A stretch of DNA of 64,000 nt from CAYRQP01 sp964426545 (GTDB lineage Bacteria > Fermentibacterota > Fermentibacteria > Fermentibacterales > JCC-6). Shown piece after piece: positions 16,233 to 24,133 of this stretch. The position numbers and the translations under genes are program-made. The stretch's first letter is position 1. The number at the start of each line of letters is the position of its first letter. Location: NCBI GenBank assembly GCA_964426545.1, contig CAYRQP010000004.1:68470-132469 (forward strand), read 5' to 3'. The notes under the pieces were generated by a model. The model had not been told where the DNA came from. It ran no database searches and saw nothing but the letters and a program-made list of their open reading frames with translations.

Positions 16233-18074
16233 CTATATCAACAGTACTTTCTCTGCGGCACGGAACTTCCCGGCTCTCATACCGCATATATAAACTCCCG
16301 CAGCCAAGTCATCAATCACAAGAGAGTAAATCCCTGCACTGAAGGTCTCATCTGCACAGGTAAAGACAGTTCTTCCGGATAAGTCATAGATGGAAATTTC
16401 GACATGGCTTTCAACCGGAATACAGAATGAGAGAGAAAAGGTTCCTATTGCCGGATTCGGAAAGACAGGGTCGAGAGAATACCCCGGTACTGCAGTATTG
16501 ACATTATGGACATCCGTGTACGGAAACCACTCGACTTTCAGCATATTAAGAACAGGGGATGAATAGGGAACAGATGTCTGCAGATTCACTCGGTACTGAA
16601 AAAAGCGAACGAATGGATCGAGATAATCAGAGAGAGCCGTACCCGATACATCTATCGAATCCGACCAGTCGCCCAAGCTCGCATGGTCATCCGAAGCCCG
16701 CACCTGAACTGTTATGCCGGTTGAATCAGGTAGAAAGGAGTTCCAGGTGATACTCCCCCAGTCGGTCTGATTCATGCCTATGTTCAGAATAGTCGATTCA
16801 AGGTATCCGGACGTGGGGTGTCCGTAAACTTCCCACCATGCTATCTCGTCTTCAAGAAAGGAAGTGCAGATCACATCAAGACAGCCGCTCGAATTCAGAT
16901 CTGTAGCGGCAACAGAATAGGCATTGTCGAAATAGTCTATATAGTGTTCATCCCACGACATTCCGGTTCCGTCTTCATTTTCCCACCATGCGACTTCATC
17001 GCCGGAAACTGCTGCGCCGATGATATCCAGGTCCCCGTCACCTTCTATGTCTGCTGCGCAGACCGAATACACTCCATCGAAACCCCAGTCGACAGAATGT
17101 TCCTGCCAGTTTGTCCCCGTGCCGTCAGTGTTTTCCCACCAGATTATATCGCTGTCATCATTGGATGCTCCCAGCACATCCATATACCCGTTACCGTTGA
17201 TATCGCAGGGGAAAGCACTTATGGCATCTGTGAGAGAATCCGTAATCATGTGTTCAGTCCAGACTGTTCCAATGCCGTCATCGTTTTCCCACCAGTGTAT
17301 TGCATCTGCATATCTTCCGGCGGCGATCACATCAAAATCTCCATCTCCGTCAATATCAGCTGATCGCACGGAATTAACCCCGTTGAACATGGATTCGACA
17401 TTTGTTTCCGTCCAGGAAGTTCCCGAACCGTCATTGTTCTTCCACCATGTAATGTCGTTGAGCATTGCTGCTGCACCGACTATATCCATATATCCGTCCC
17501 CATCGATATCAGCAGTACAGGCACTATGTGCACCATCGAAACTCTGCATATTCACCAAGTGTTCATCCCATGATGTTCCGGTCCCATCTTCATTTTCGAA
17601 CCAGCATATTTCATCAGAAGAATAAGCAGAACCGACGACATCCATATCACCGTCTCCATCTATATCGGCAGGGTCAGCAGTCTTTGCCCCGCTGAAGTTG
17701 ATTTCTACTTCGTGTTCAGTCCAAACCGTACCAGTACCGTCCATATTCTCGAACCAGAGAATATCGCCTGATTGATTGTATGCACAGATTATGTCGAAAT
17801 CACCGTCTCCGTCGATATCCGCAGTGCTTACATAATAAGGATTCGACTGCCCTATTGTAAATATCTCAGGCGACTCGATAACTTCGGCAGTAAGGAGAAT
17901 ACTTCCTTGAACGGCAGTATATTCAATGGCATCTGATATGTTGAAAGTATAGAACCAGTGATTGGCGGGACCGGGAACACCGCTGCCGCCTGACCAGTCA
18001 GTTTGTGTTTCATTGAAAGCAGTTGAGGTCTGATAAGAAAGAAGCAGAACAAGAAATGATATTAAGTATTTCAA
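16233..18074 (-). CDS. Secreted FG-GAP/VCBS-repeat protein with C-terminal sorting-like domain
   Basis: A 613-residue exported protein with a signal peptide (MKYLISFLVLLLSYQTSTA). Residues of about 75-430 consist of about seven FG-GAP/VCBS repeats of about 50 residues, each with a calcium-binding DIDGDGDxD loop followed by a W-W/F-E-N-x-D-G-T-G-T-x-W pattern. The fold is probably an integrin-like propeller with Ca2+ in the loops. The C-terminus (DPVFPNPAIGTFSL ... AAGVYICGMRAG) is a sorting-like beta sandwich with the PNP motif. It is 99 bp upstream of the RCC1 gene on the same strand; the two may be co-expressed surface proteins. Confidence 0.88.
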   Translation of the reverse strand: MKYLISFLVLLLSYQTSTAFNETQTDWSGGSGVPGPANHWFYTFNISDAIEYTAVQGSILLTAEVIESPEIFTIGQSNPYYVSTADIDGDGDFDIICAYNQSGDILWFENMDGTGTVWTEHEVEINFSGAKTADPADIDGDGDMDVVGSAYSSDEICWFENEDGTGTSWDEHLVNMQSFDGAHSACTADIDGDGYMDIVGAAAMLNDITWWKNNDGSGTSWTETNVESMFNGVNSVRSADIDGDGDFDVIAAGRYADAIHWWENDDGIGTVWTEHMITDSLTDAISAFPCDINGNGYMDVLGASNDDSDIIWWENTDGTGTNWQEHSVDWGFDGVYSVCAADIEGDGDLDIIGAAVSGDEVAWWENEDGTGMSWDEHYIDYFDNAYSVAATDLNSSGCLDVICTSFLEDEIAWWEVYGHPTSGYLESTILNIGMNQTDWGSITWNSFLPDSTGITVQVRASDDHASLGDWSDSIDVSGTALSDYLDPFVRFFQYRVNLQTSVPYSSPVLNMLKVEWFPYTDVHNVNTAVPGYSLDPVFPNPAIGTFSLSFCIPVESHVEISIYDLSGRTVFTCADETFSAGIYSLVIDDLAAGVYICGMRAGKFRAAEKVLLI

Positions 18075-18212
18075 AGCAACTCCTTATGCAATTACAAACA
18101 ATTTCATTACATAATAATATATTCCAAAACAGATAGAAATTGTCAACATTTAGTTAACCTTGATATAAAGAGAGAATTGACATATCTTAAAAATATATGA
18201 AAAGGGGAGATC

Positions 18213-18971
18213 ATGAAGAAATTAGTTTTACTGCGGCACGGGGAAAGTTTGTGGAATAAGGATAACCGATTTACCGGCTGGACTGATGTGGGGCTTTCCG
18301 AGAAGGGGCTTTCTGAAGCATACGAAGCAGGAGTGCTTTTGCGGGAAGAGGGATACACATTCGATATAGCCTATACATCGGTTCTCAAGAGAGCGATACA
18401 TACATTGTGGCCCGTGCTTACCGAACTGGACCTGGCATGGATACCTGTCCGCCGTTCATGGCGTTTGAATGAAAAACATTATGGGGTGCTTCAGGGTTTG
18501 AATAAAGCAGAAACAGCGGAGAAAGAAGGAGCGGAGCAGGTGCTCCTTTGGCGAAGGGACTACAACACGCGACCACCTGCACTTGAGAAAGCAGACCCGC
18601 GATACCCTGGCAATGATCCGAAATACGCCGGTTTAAAGCCCGATGAGATTCCTGCGACTGAGTGTCTTAGGGATACGGTCAGCAGGTTTCTCCCATATTG
18701 GGAAGAATCAATTGCACCGGCTGTTCTATCCAGCAAAAAAGTTTTAATTTGTGCCCACGGAAACAGCCTTCGTGCATTGGTGAAACACCTCGACAATATC
18801 TCCGATGAAGAGATTACAGGTTTGAACATCCCGACGGGTATTCCATTGGTCTATGAACTCGATGATACTCTTAAACCCATTCGGCACTATTATCTCGGTG
18901 ACCCCGAAGCAGCTAGAAAGGCGGCACAGGCAGTCGCGGATCAGGCACAAAAGGGAAAAGTTCCTCTTTAA
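18213..18971 (+). CDS. gpmA: 2,3-bisphosphoglycerate-dependent phosphoglycerate mutase
   Basis: A 252-residue enzyme interconverting 3- and 2-phosphoglycerate in glycolysis and gluconeogenesis. LRHGESLWNKDNRFTGW at the N-terminus holds the phosphorylated His of the RHG motif. NEKHYGVLQGLNKAE and CAHGNSLRALVKHL contain the other active-site residues, including the second catalytic His. Length fits the dimeric or tetrameric GpmA family. An AAAGGGGAG Shine-Dalgarno precedes the ATG. It diverges from the FG-GAP gene; a TTGACA lies in the gap, but no well-spaced -10 box is evident. It stands alone, with no other glycolytic gene in the window. Confidence 0.95.
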   Translation: MKKLVLLRHGESLWNKDNRFTGWTDVGLSEKGLSEAYEAGVLLREEGYTFDIAYTSVLKRAIHTLWPVLTELDLAWIPVRRSWRLNEKHYGVLQGLNKAETAEKEGAEQVLLWRRDYNTRPPALEKADPRYPGNDPKYAGLKPDEIPATECLRDTVSRFLPYWEESIAPAVLSSKKVLICAHGNSLRALVKHLDNISDEEITGLNIPTGIPLVYELDDTLKPIRHYYLGDPEAARKAAQAVADQAQKGKVPL

Positions 18972-18987
18972 TACTTCAAAGGTACTG

Positions 18988-19010
18988 TCCTGTTCCGTGC
19001 GGATACAGGA
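18988..19010 (+). terminator. Hairpin after gpmA
   Basis: TCCTGT...ACAGGA arms with an inner TCCG/CGGA pair lie 17 bp after the gpmA stop. There is no T-run, so its role as terminator is uncertain. Confidence 0.3.
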
Positions 19011-19052
19011 AGCATCACATAATATATCTGCCGCAGAAAAGCCATGAATGCC

Positions 19053-19071
19053 AAAAGTGCCAGGCACTTTT
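19053..19071. repeat. Palindromic intergenic repeat, copy D
   Basis: AAAAGTGCC-A-GGCACTTTT is a perfect 19-bp palindrome around a single A, followed by another T. It shares the design of copies A and C. Located just upstream of the toxin-antitoxin promoter, it could also work as a short terminator for leftward or rightward transcripts. Confidence 0.6.
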
Positions 19072-19078
19072 TGAACCG

Positions 19079-19107
19079 TTGACATGTACATACATTAAAT
19101 GTACATT
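19079..19107 (+). promoter_or_regulatory. Toxin-antitoxin promoter with paired ATGTACAT operators
   Basis: TTGACA (19079-19084), a 17-bp spacer and TACATT (19102-19107). Two copies of the 8-bp palindrome ATGTACAT, at 19084-19091 and 19099-19106, overlap the -35 and -10 boxes. This suits autorepression by the CopG-like antitoxin. Transcription would start next to the toxin ATG at 19114, giving a nearly leaderless message or a start further upstream. Confidence 0.6.
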
Positions 19108-19113
19108 AGGGTC

Positions 19114-19371
19114 ATGAAATATGAATGGGATCCTGATGAGAATGAATGGCTCAAAAGAGAAAGAAACATCTCTTTCGAACAGACAATATTTCATCTGTCT
19201 CAGGGAAATGTCTGGAAAATTGCAGACCATCCCAATCAGGAGGATTATCATGGGCAGCGAATATACTTTGTAGTGGTAGATGGCTATGTCTATATGGTTC
19301 CGCATATTATACAAGATGAGTATATCTTCCTGAAAACAGTTATTCCGGCAGAGCAGCAACAGCATTTTTAA
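19114..19371 (+). CDS. BrnT-like toxin
   Basis: The start is taken at the ATG at 19114 (MKYEWDPDENEWLKRERNIS) because an earlier in-frame ATG at 19099 lies inside the operator palindrome. The 85-residue product has the BrnT pattern: an aromatic-E-W-D-P-x-x-N-E-W-L-K opening, IS-FEQTIFHL, and a C-terminal IFLKTVIP strand. BrnT proteins are small RelE-fold ribonucleases. It is followed 18 bp later by a helix-rich CopG-like antitoxin, the usual toxin-first order of the BrnTA family. Confidence 0.75.
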   Translation: MKYEWDPDENEWLKRERNISFEQTIFHLSQGNVWKIADHPNQEDYHGQRIYFVVVDGYVYMVPHIIQDEYIFLKTVIPAEQQQHF

Positions 19372-19389
19372 GAAAGAACAGGGTGAACA

Positions 19390-19665
19390 ATGATTAAATA
19401 CAGCAAAGAAGAGCAGTATCTGCACGATGCACTTGAAAACGGCATGATGGAGCTGTCTGCCCCGTCAGAAACGGAAATACATGAGATAAGAGAAGCAGCC
19501 CGAAGTACCTTCAAGAAAGACAAGCGAATTACAATCAGGCTCTATGACCATGACTACATAGGAATACAGAAAAAAGCAATGGAAATGGGGATTCCCTACC
19601 AGACTCTTATATCAGGGATTATCCATCGCTATGTCGAAGGAGAACTGGTCTCAAAATCCGGCTAA
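19390..19665 (+). CDS. CopG-like antitoxin
   Basis: A 91-residue protein whose second half, DKRITIRLYDHDYIGIQKKAMEMG, is a ribbon-helix-helix DNA-binding motif, ending in IPYQTLISGIIHRYVEG. That pattern is shared by antitoxins of BrnT-type toxins. The acidic N-terminal half likely binds and blocks the toxin. It should also repress the operon through the two ATGTACAT sites upstream. An AACAGGGTGA Shine-Dalgarno region precedes the ATG. Confidence 0.8.
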   Translation: MIKYSKEEQYLHDALENGMMELSAPSETEIHEIREAARSTFKKDKRITIRLYDHDYIGIQKKAMEMGIPYQTLISGIIHRYVEGELVSKSG

Positions 19666-19697
19666 CATCAGCATATGATACGGAGTCGAAATATTCT

Positions 19698-20336
19698 TTA
19701 CTTACCCTGCACACTCAGAAAATAAGCCGCAAACATAATACTGCCGTCTGCTGCCATATGGCTGATAATCGACAGAATGAGCCCTCCGTAGCTTTGCCGT
19801 AACTGCCGCCACAGCCATCCGGTAAGGACCAGAATACAGAAGGAAAGAACAATGAATCCCGGCTCAAGGAACCAGACCAGTACGAGAATGTGATATCCGG
19901 CAAATAGAAAGTCGGTCATTATCAGTTTGCGGCTGCTGCTTCCGAGTCTGCCCCGCCAGAAGATCTCCTCGAAAAACGGATTTACAAAAGTGTGATAAAG
20001 GATGAAAGCAAGCCATGGCCAGCCGGCTAGTCCAAAGCGGGATAAAACTGGATTCATCGAGCCCGCGCTTATCCCTGCGATTGGAGCCAGCAGATAGAGA
20101 ACAACCCCGCCGGACAGCCCGAAAACAATGACAGCAAGAGCAGGACCCCATCGCAGTCCGGCAAATATTCCAGACAGGAACGGGCGGCTTTTCGGGTGCA
20201 GCATGACGCAGAGAATTAAACCATGATATATGGCAAAAGCCAGCCATGCGCTGTTGAAAATATAAAGACCGACAACCATGGACAGATAGGCAGTCGACGC
20301 AAGATACAGAGTTTTGATAAGGCGCTCCCTCAACAC
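19698..20336 (-). CDS. CPBP-family intramembrane metalloprotease
   Basis: A 212-residue polytopic membrane protein (about six or seven segments). The CPBP (Abi/CAAX-like) motifs are present: EEIFWRG (motif 1, with the catalytic glutamates), an FAGYH stretch (motif 2) and SHMAADGS (motif 3, histidine and aspartate). Members cleave within or near the membrane, for example prenylated proteins or bacteriocin-related peptides; the substrate here is unknown. The start is a GTG or the TTG directly after it. It is convergent with the BrnT/CopG-like pair. Confidence 0.85.
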   Translation of the reverse strand: MLRERLIKTLYLASTAYLSMVVGLYIFNSAWLAFAIYHGLILCVMLHPKSRPFLSGIFAGLRWGPALAVIVFGLSGGVVLYLLAPIAGISAGSMNPVLSRFGLAGWPWLAFILYHTFVNPFFEEIFWRGRLGSSSRKLIMTDFLFAGYHILVLVWFLEPGFIVLSFCILVLTGWLWRQLRQSYGGLILSIISHMAADGSIMFAAYFLSVQGK

Positions 20337-20475
20337 ATTGGAGACTTGGATATGTATCTCAATATACTACTATTGTGTAGAATCCTGCATGTAGCACATG
20401 CCATATCCAGACCGGATCAGCAGAAAGAAGAAAACAATATCTGTTACTATTTTGGCACAGACAGGTGTTAAAAAA

Positions 20476-20505
20476 TTGACACTTCGTGAACAGCGTTAGT
20501 ATTAT
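20476..20505 (+). promoter_or_regulatory. Promoter of the secreted lectin-like gene
   Basis: TTGACA (20476-20481), an 18-bp spacer and TATTAT (20500-20505), 77 bp before the start at 20583. A GGGAGGTG Shine-Dalgarno follows, so this gene is probably well expressed. Confidence 0.6.
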
Positions 20506-20582
20506 AGGTGATTTATTATCTATTTATACTGTATTCATGCTGGCAGGTGTTATGCTTCCTTTAAGTTGAAGGGAGGTGAATC

Positions 20583-21287
20583 ATGAAAAAGTTTATAGTA
20601 ATGCTTCTCCTGCTTGTATTTGTACTGGGAACTGCAGTAGCAGAAGTTCTCTTCTATGATGACTTCAGCGATGGGAATGCTGATGACTGGTTTGAAGATC
20701 CTACAGGTGCGGTTTACGAAGTAGTCGGTCAACAGTATTGCCAGACTCTCGGGCATAAAATAGAAGACGGCATGTGGGCTGCTTCTTTCAATGCTGATCT
20801 TGGTAGTTATATGAGTACACCTGACTACAGCATACTTGTAGAAGTCACAATCTATGACGGAGCTTCATGGGTGGCAGTAAGATTCTCATATGACGATTGG
20901 ACAGGATATGGACTCCGGGTCAAGCCGGCTTCCAATGAAATCAGCATTTGCCGGTTCGATTATCCGCATTCTCCGTCTGAAACACTGGGAAGTGAATACA
21001 TGGGTCTGTCCTACGGAAACCCCTATTGGATCCGCATGGAAGTTGACGGCAGTGAGATTATGACAAAAGTCTGGACGGGTACTGTCTATGATGAACCGGA
21101 AGAATGGCTCATAAGTGCAACAGACACCAACTATGATAACTCCGGGAGAATAGCTCTTGGCAGTAGTGCAGGGGATTTCGGCACTTTTCATACAGAATAC
21201 AACATAGTAGAAGTTACCGACACCGGATCAACTGCTCTCGAACGCTCTACATGGGGCGAAATCAAGACATCCGGCACAGGTATATGA
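20583..21287 (+). CDS. Secreted concanavalin-like sandwich protein with S-T-W-x-x-I-K tail
   Basis: A 234-residue exported protein. The signal peptide MKKFIVMLLLLVFVLGTAVA is followed by EVLFYDDFSDGNADDW, a typical opening of LamG or 3-keto-disaccharide-hydrolase-like (DUF1080-type) beta sandwiches. GNPYWIRMEVDGSEIMTKVW and SGRIALGSSAGDFGTFH follow the family pattern. The first part suggests sugar or surface binding rather than a clear catalytic site. The C-terminus GSTALERSTWGEIKTSG resembles that of the protein at 13089. A strong promoter and a GGGAGG Shine-Dalgarno precede it and a hairpin follows it, so it is a single-gene unit. Confidence 0.85.
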   Translation: MKKFIVMLLLLVFVLGTAVAEVLFYDDFSDGNADDWFEDPTGAVYEVVGQQYCQTLGHKIEDGMWAASFNADLGSYMSTPDYSILVEVTIYDGASWVAVRFSYDDWTGYGLRVKPASNEISICRFDYPHSPSETLGSEYMGLSYGNPYWIRMEVDGSEIMTKVWTGTVYDEPEEWLISATDTNYDNSGRIALGSSAGDFGTFHTEYNIVEVTDTGSTALERSTWGEIKTSGTGI

Positions 21288-21304
21288 CATGGGAAGCAAC
21301 AGTC

Positions 21305-21337
21305 GCCCTCTCAGTCTCTAAAGAGATATGAGAGGGC
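21305..21337 (+). terminator. Hairpin after the lectin-like gene
   Basis: GCCCTCTCA (21305-21313) pairs perfectly with TGAGAGGGC (21329-21337), with a second inner stem TCTCT/AGAGA. It lies 18 bp after the stop. The following bases are only weakly T-rich. Confidence 0.6.
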
Positions 21338-21418
21338 AACTTCAATTATCAGGGAAGGGTGCTCCGGAAGGTGTGATGACTGCTGTGTCCCGCACCTATT
21401 TACGAAGTGCATGTTTGA

Positions 21419-22125
21419 TTACAGGTTCGAGCCATGATTGATGTCTCTGATAATGAATCTAATATCAGGGTGTTTCAACTGAAATACACGGAATATTTCA
21501 TCTGCAAAGGCCTATCTAAGGTTGTTATGCCGTTGAAATCTAGAATAACCTCTCGAAAAGCGCTTAATCCGGTGAGAATTCTCTTGGCAAGTGACCTGCT
21601 GTGAAGTGACTCTGAACATAAGACAAGAAGAATCTCAGACCTCTCAAAACTATAATCATATTCTTCCGGAGAAAATGAGTGAAAGATTTCTGTAAGGTCG
21701 GTCCTGCTTCTCCTGGAAATTGTGAACTTCACAAATGTACCTTTTGTCCTTTTTCTTACTAAGTAATACGCTCTCTGATTCATTGTCGAATTCAATCCCC
21801 ACAGCATTAGCTGATAGATGAAAGACATCCCACATTTGGATGTAAAGAAAAGACCCTTTCCGGAATGCAGCTCCGGCATAGTAGTTATCCAGTGATACAG
21901 GGAATCAGAGAGTGCCGGCTGCTGAAAGTCAGCACCGCCTATGTACTTGGAGTCGAATTGAGTCTGGATTCTTTCACCGAGGGTATCGTGCAGGAACATA
22001 TTCTCACACGAGTCCATATGTGCCCAGTCGAATCCCACTCCGTTTTCCCATCCATCCTGTATGGAACGGTACAGGAGCAGAATGGGGAAGTTAAAAGCCT
22101 CTCTGAGCGAATCGCTCAAATCCAC
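21419..22125 (-). pseudogene. Frameshifted STAS-like (DUF4325) domain gene
   Basis: The 216-residue frame from GTG at 22125 contains HSGKGLFFTSK, GTFVKFTISRRS and SRSLAKRILTGLSAFREVILDF, the core of the ATPase-linked STAS-like DUF4325 proteins. The frame then drifts (TTLDRPLQMKYS). The adjacent frame, from about 21509 down to a TAA at 21421-21419, reads FADEIFRVFQLKHPDI, exactly the expected continuation of the family. So one base seems lost near 21510. The N-terminal 90 residues do not look like the usual ATPase half. Either a broken gene or a sequencing error. Confidence 0.65.
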
Positions 22126-22292
22126 ACTTGTGACAGCGTCGTATGCAGATTGGCGAATTCCAGATGTTCTTCGGTTGTGGCTGCATTGATCTTGATGCCT
22201 GTTGCAACGGTTACAACATCACTTCCTCCTGCAGCAAGAAAAATCAAAGTGAACACAGAACACAAGAAGTTCATACAGTAATTATTTTTCAT
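22116..22292 (-). CDS. Short exported ORF overlapping the broken STAS-like gene
   Basis: ATG at 22292 after an AGGAGAAAA Shine-Dalgarno opens a 58-codon frame: MKNNYCMNFLCSVFTLIFLAAGG, a plausible signal peptide, then about 35 polar residues to a TGA at 22118-22116. It overlaps the GTG of the next frame by 10 bp. It may be the true N-terminus of a secreted protein whose body continues, after a frameshift, in the following frame (DSLREAFNF...). If so, the composite 21419-22292 is a chimera of a secreted protein and a STAS-like end. Confidence 0.4.
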   Translation of the reverse strand: MKNNYCMNFLCSVFTLIFLAAGGSDVVTVATGIKINAATTEEHLEFANLHTTLSQVWI

Positions 22293-22537
22293 ATTTTTCT
22301 CCTTGTCTTAAGTATTTCCTAGAGTAAGTTGTTAACAGGATATGAGTGTAGCGTAACAGGATGGAACAGTTTTGGCAAAATCCACGGTCCCTTTGTTTCT
22401 TTTAATGATAAAAACAGAATCTTCGTTTTTGGATGTCAATATACAACAATCCTATTTCAACCTTTGGGGTTCATGTCCAAAGCAGAAAAACGACCTTCAG
22501 CACATTACGGTCTTTCTCTGATAAAATCGAGTTCTTT

Positions 22538-23947
22538 CTATTTAAGTCCGCAGCTGGCGAGGTGAATTCTAATAAGATGGTCGAGTCCGGACGCAAAATC
22601 ACTGATGCTGACCGAAGCAATCCGTGTGCCCAATAGAGATATGTGCTTGCGCCGCCTTGCCCATTCTTCGAGGAGCTTGTCTTCTATATGGGCATCGATG
22701 ATACGGCGCTGGATGTCTTCTTTATCCGGGTCGATTAAATAGTCCGTATTCAGGACACGGTCTGCAATAGCCATTGCAAATACAACGCTTGTGAAATCCG
22801 ACTCTTCCAGTTCGCGCTGCCAAGTGCTGACAGCATTACCGATGCGTCCCATTACCTGTGCGTTCCAGAAGACTTCACGAATGTAGCCGAATTCACTTGC
22901 ATCGAACTTCGGGGAAGCCATCAAATCCACAGTTCCATGGACCATCATGTGCATGTTATGCGGCTGGTAGAGGTTATGTTCAGTAAGGTTTAGGCGGTGC
23001 GGGTCTGTGTTCATGAGTACTGCGTACCGCATGCGGTTGATAACCTGCCTGTAATCGAACTCGATTATTTCAGCAAATTCATTGTAGCGGGGGAGTTTCT
23101 GTAGACGGCTATCTATCTCCCGCCACACATCTGCCGTGAAGTTGAAGTAATCGAGAGAAGAACCTGTTAGAGTGGGAGTATCGATGGTTTCCTCCTTAAA
23201 GGGAAGCAGAAGCAGTTGGTCGAGAAGTTCAATACTTCCTTTTTCGTCTGCGATATCATCCAACAGTACTGTATACATGCCGCCGAGGTGCTTAATTATC
23301 AGGACAGGCTCACGTAATTTCTCCGGCACTGAGTTAAGAGTTGTCAGGATAAGTGCTTCATATATCCATCTCCAGAGAAACGAATTACGGTCACCGTGAG
23401 ATGCGTAGTCTGTCACAAAGGAATTCAGTTCATCAGGAAGCGAAATGTGCTGAATATCAGCTATCGCAGAAGCTGAATCCAGTTTATTCTGCAGGGTGTG
23501 GAGACGCGACAGAACAGATTCACGCTCCAGGGCAGTTTTTACCATGTCGCCGATATACTTACGCCCATGGAAGGTGACTTCGGTGAACTTGGCACCGAAT
23601 CCGGGAGGGGGATAACCTTCGTCTGCGTTTTCATTCCTCCAGATGACATACACTTCTCCCTGAAGCATTTCCCGCCCGGTTAGAGACTGCAGTTTAACAG
23701 TGCACATTGTTCCGAGAGGAGGAGGAGTATTTGCCAAAACGAAGATTCCGCCTTCAGAGAGGTTGAGAGATACTGTACTGATTACGGGATGCCCCGGCAC
23801 AAGGAGTTGAGTAGGCATGGATATATCGACGCGGTCGTTAAAGCGGCGTCCTAATTCATAGTTTGAAGGGTCTTTATACTTTTTTCCAGATTGATTTTCG
23901 GATTTATTGATAACTGCTTCTACTTCCTTGCGCGGGAGAGTCCGCAA
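22538..23947 (-). CDS. PilZ-domain protein with long C-terminal helical region
   Basis: A 469-residue cytoplasmic protein starting with TTG directly after the upstream stop. Residues 33-135 are a PilZ domain: GRRFNDR carries the R-x3-R motif and NLSEGG the D/N-x-S-x-x-G motif that bind cyclic di-GMP. The remaining 330 residues are mostly helical, without a motif I know; they may be an output or partner-binding domain. It is the last gene of a minus-strand set (Omp85-type protein, adenosine deaminase, small protein, PilZ), so c-di-GMP may gate an envelope or nucleoside-related function. No flagellar or pilus gene is in the window. Confidence 0.82.
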   Translation of the reverse strand: MRTLPRKEVEAVINKSENQSGKKYKDPSNYELGRRFNDRVDISMPTQLLVPGHPVISTVSLNLSEGGIFVLANTPPPLGTMCTVKLQSLTGREMLQGEVYVIWRNENADEGYPPPGFGAKFTEVTFHGRKYIGDMVKTALERESVLSRLHTLQNKLDSASAIADIQHISLPDELNSFVTDYASHGDRNSFLWRWIYEALILTTLNSVPEKLREPVLIIKHLGGMYTVLLDDIADEKGSIELLDQLLLLPFKEETIDTPTLTGSSLDYFNFTADVWREIDSRLQKLPRYNEFAEIIEFDYRQVINRMRYAVLMNTDPHRLNLTEHNLYQPHNMHMMVHGTVDLMASPKFDASEFGYIREVFWNAQVMGRIGNAVSTWQRELEESDFTSVVFAMAIADRVLNTDYLIDPDKEDIQRRIIDAHIEDKLLEEWARRRKHISLLGTRIASVSISDFASGLDHLIRIHLASCGLK

Positions 23948-24133
23948 TTAATTGTTTTCGTCACCATTGGAATTTCTCATTTCTCTTAGTTTGCGTCTGA
24001 TGAGCCGGGTCTCTTCGGTAGATGCCAGGACGAGAAATTTATGCATCTCATGAAGCCACTCCATCTTTTTTAGGGGGGATATTTTCATGAATCTACGCAG
24101 TCGCTCTTCATGAGTTTCCCATTCAAAAATCAT
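23948..24133 (-). CDS. Small conserved-looking protein, unknown function
   Basis: A 61-residue basic helical protein (FEWETHEERLRRFMKISPLKKMEWLHEMHKF ... RLIRRKLREMR). Its ATG overlaps the adenosine deaminase stop by 4 bp, and its stop is followed directly by the PilZ TTG, so it is translated with both. The look of the sequence, F-x-W-E-T-x-E-E-R-L then L-E-W-L, recalls short proteins seen beside AbiEii-type nucleotidyltransferases, but no such partner is here. Confidence 0.7.
   Translation of the reverse strand: MIFEWETHEERLRRFMKISPLKKMEWLHEMHKFLVLASTEETRLIRRKLREMRNSNGDENN

Noticed and set aside
16818..17625. Long plus-strand open frames (up to 201 codons) antisense to the FG-GAP gene
   Set aside because: They mirror the regular codons of the Ca-binding repeats on the other strand, have no Shine-Dalgarno and encode low-complexity protein.
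18141..18205. Consensus divergent promoters between the FG-GAP gene and gpmA
   Set aside because: TTGACA occurs on both strands, but no -10 box at a normal spacing is convincing.
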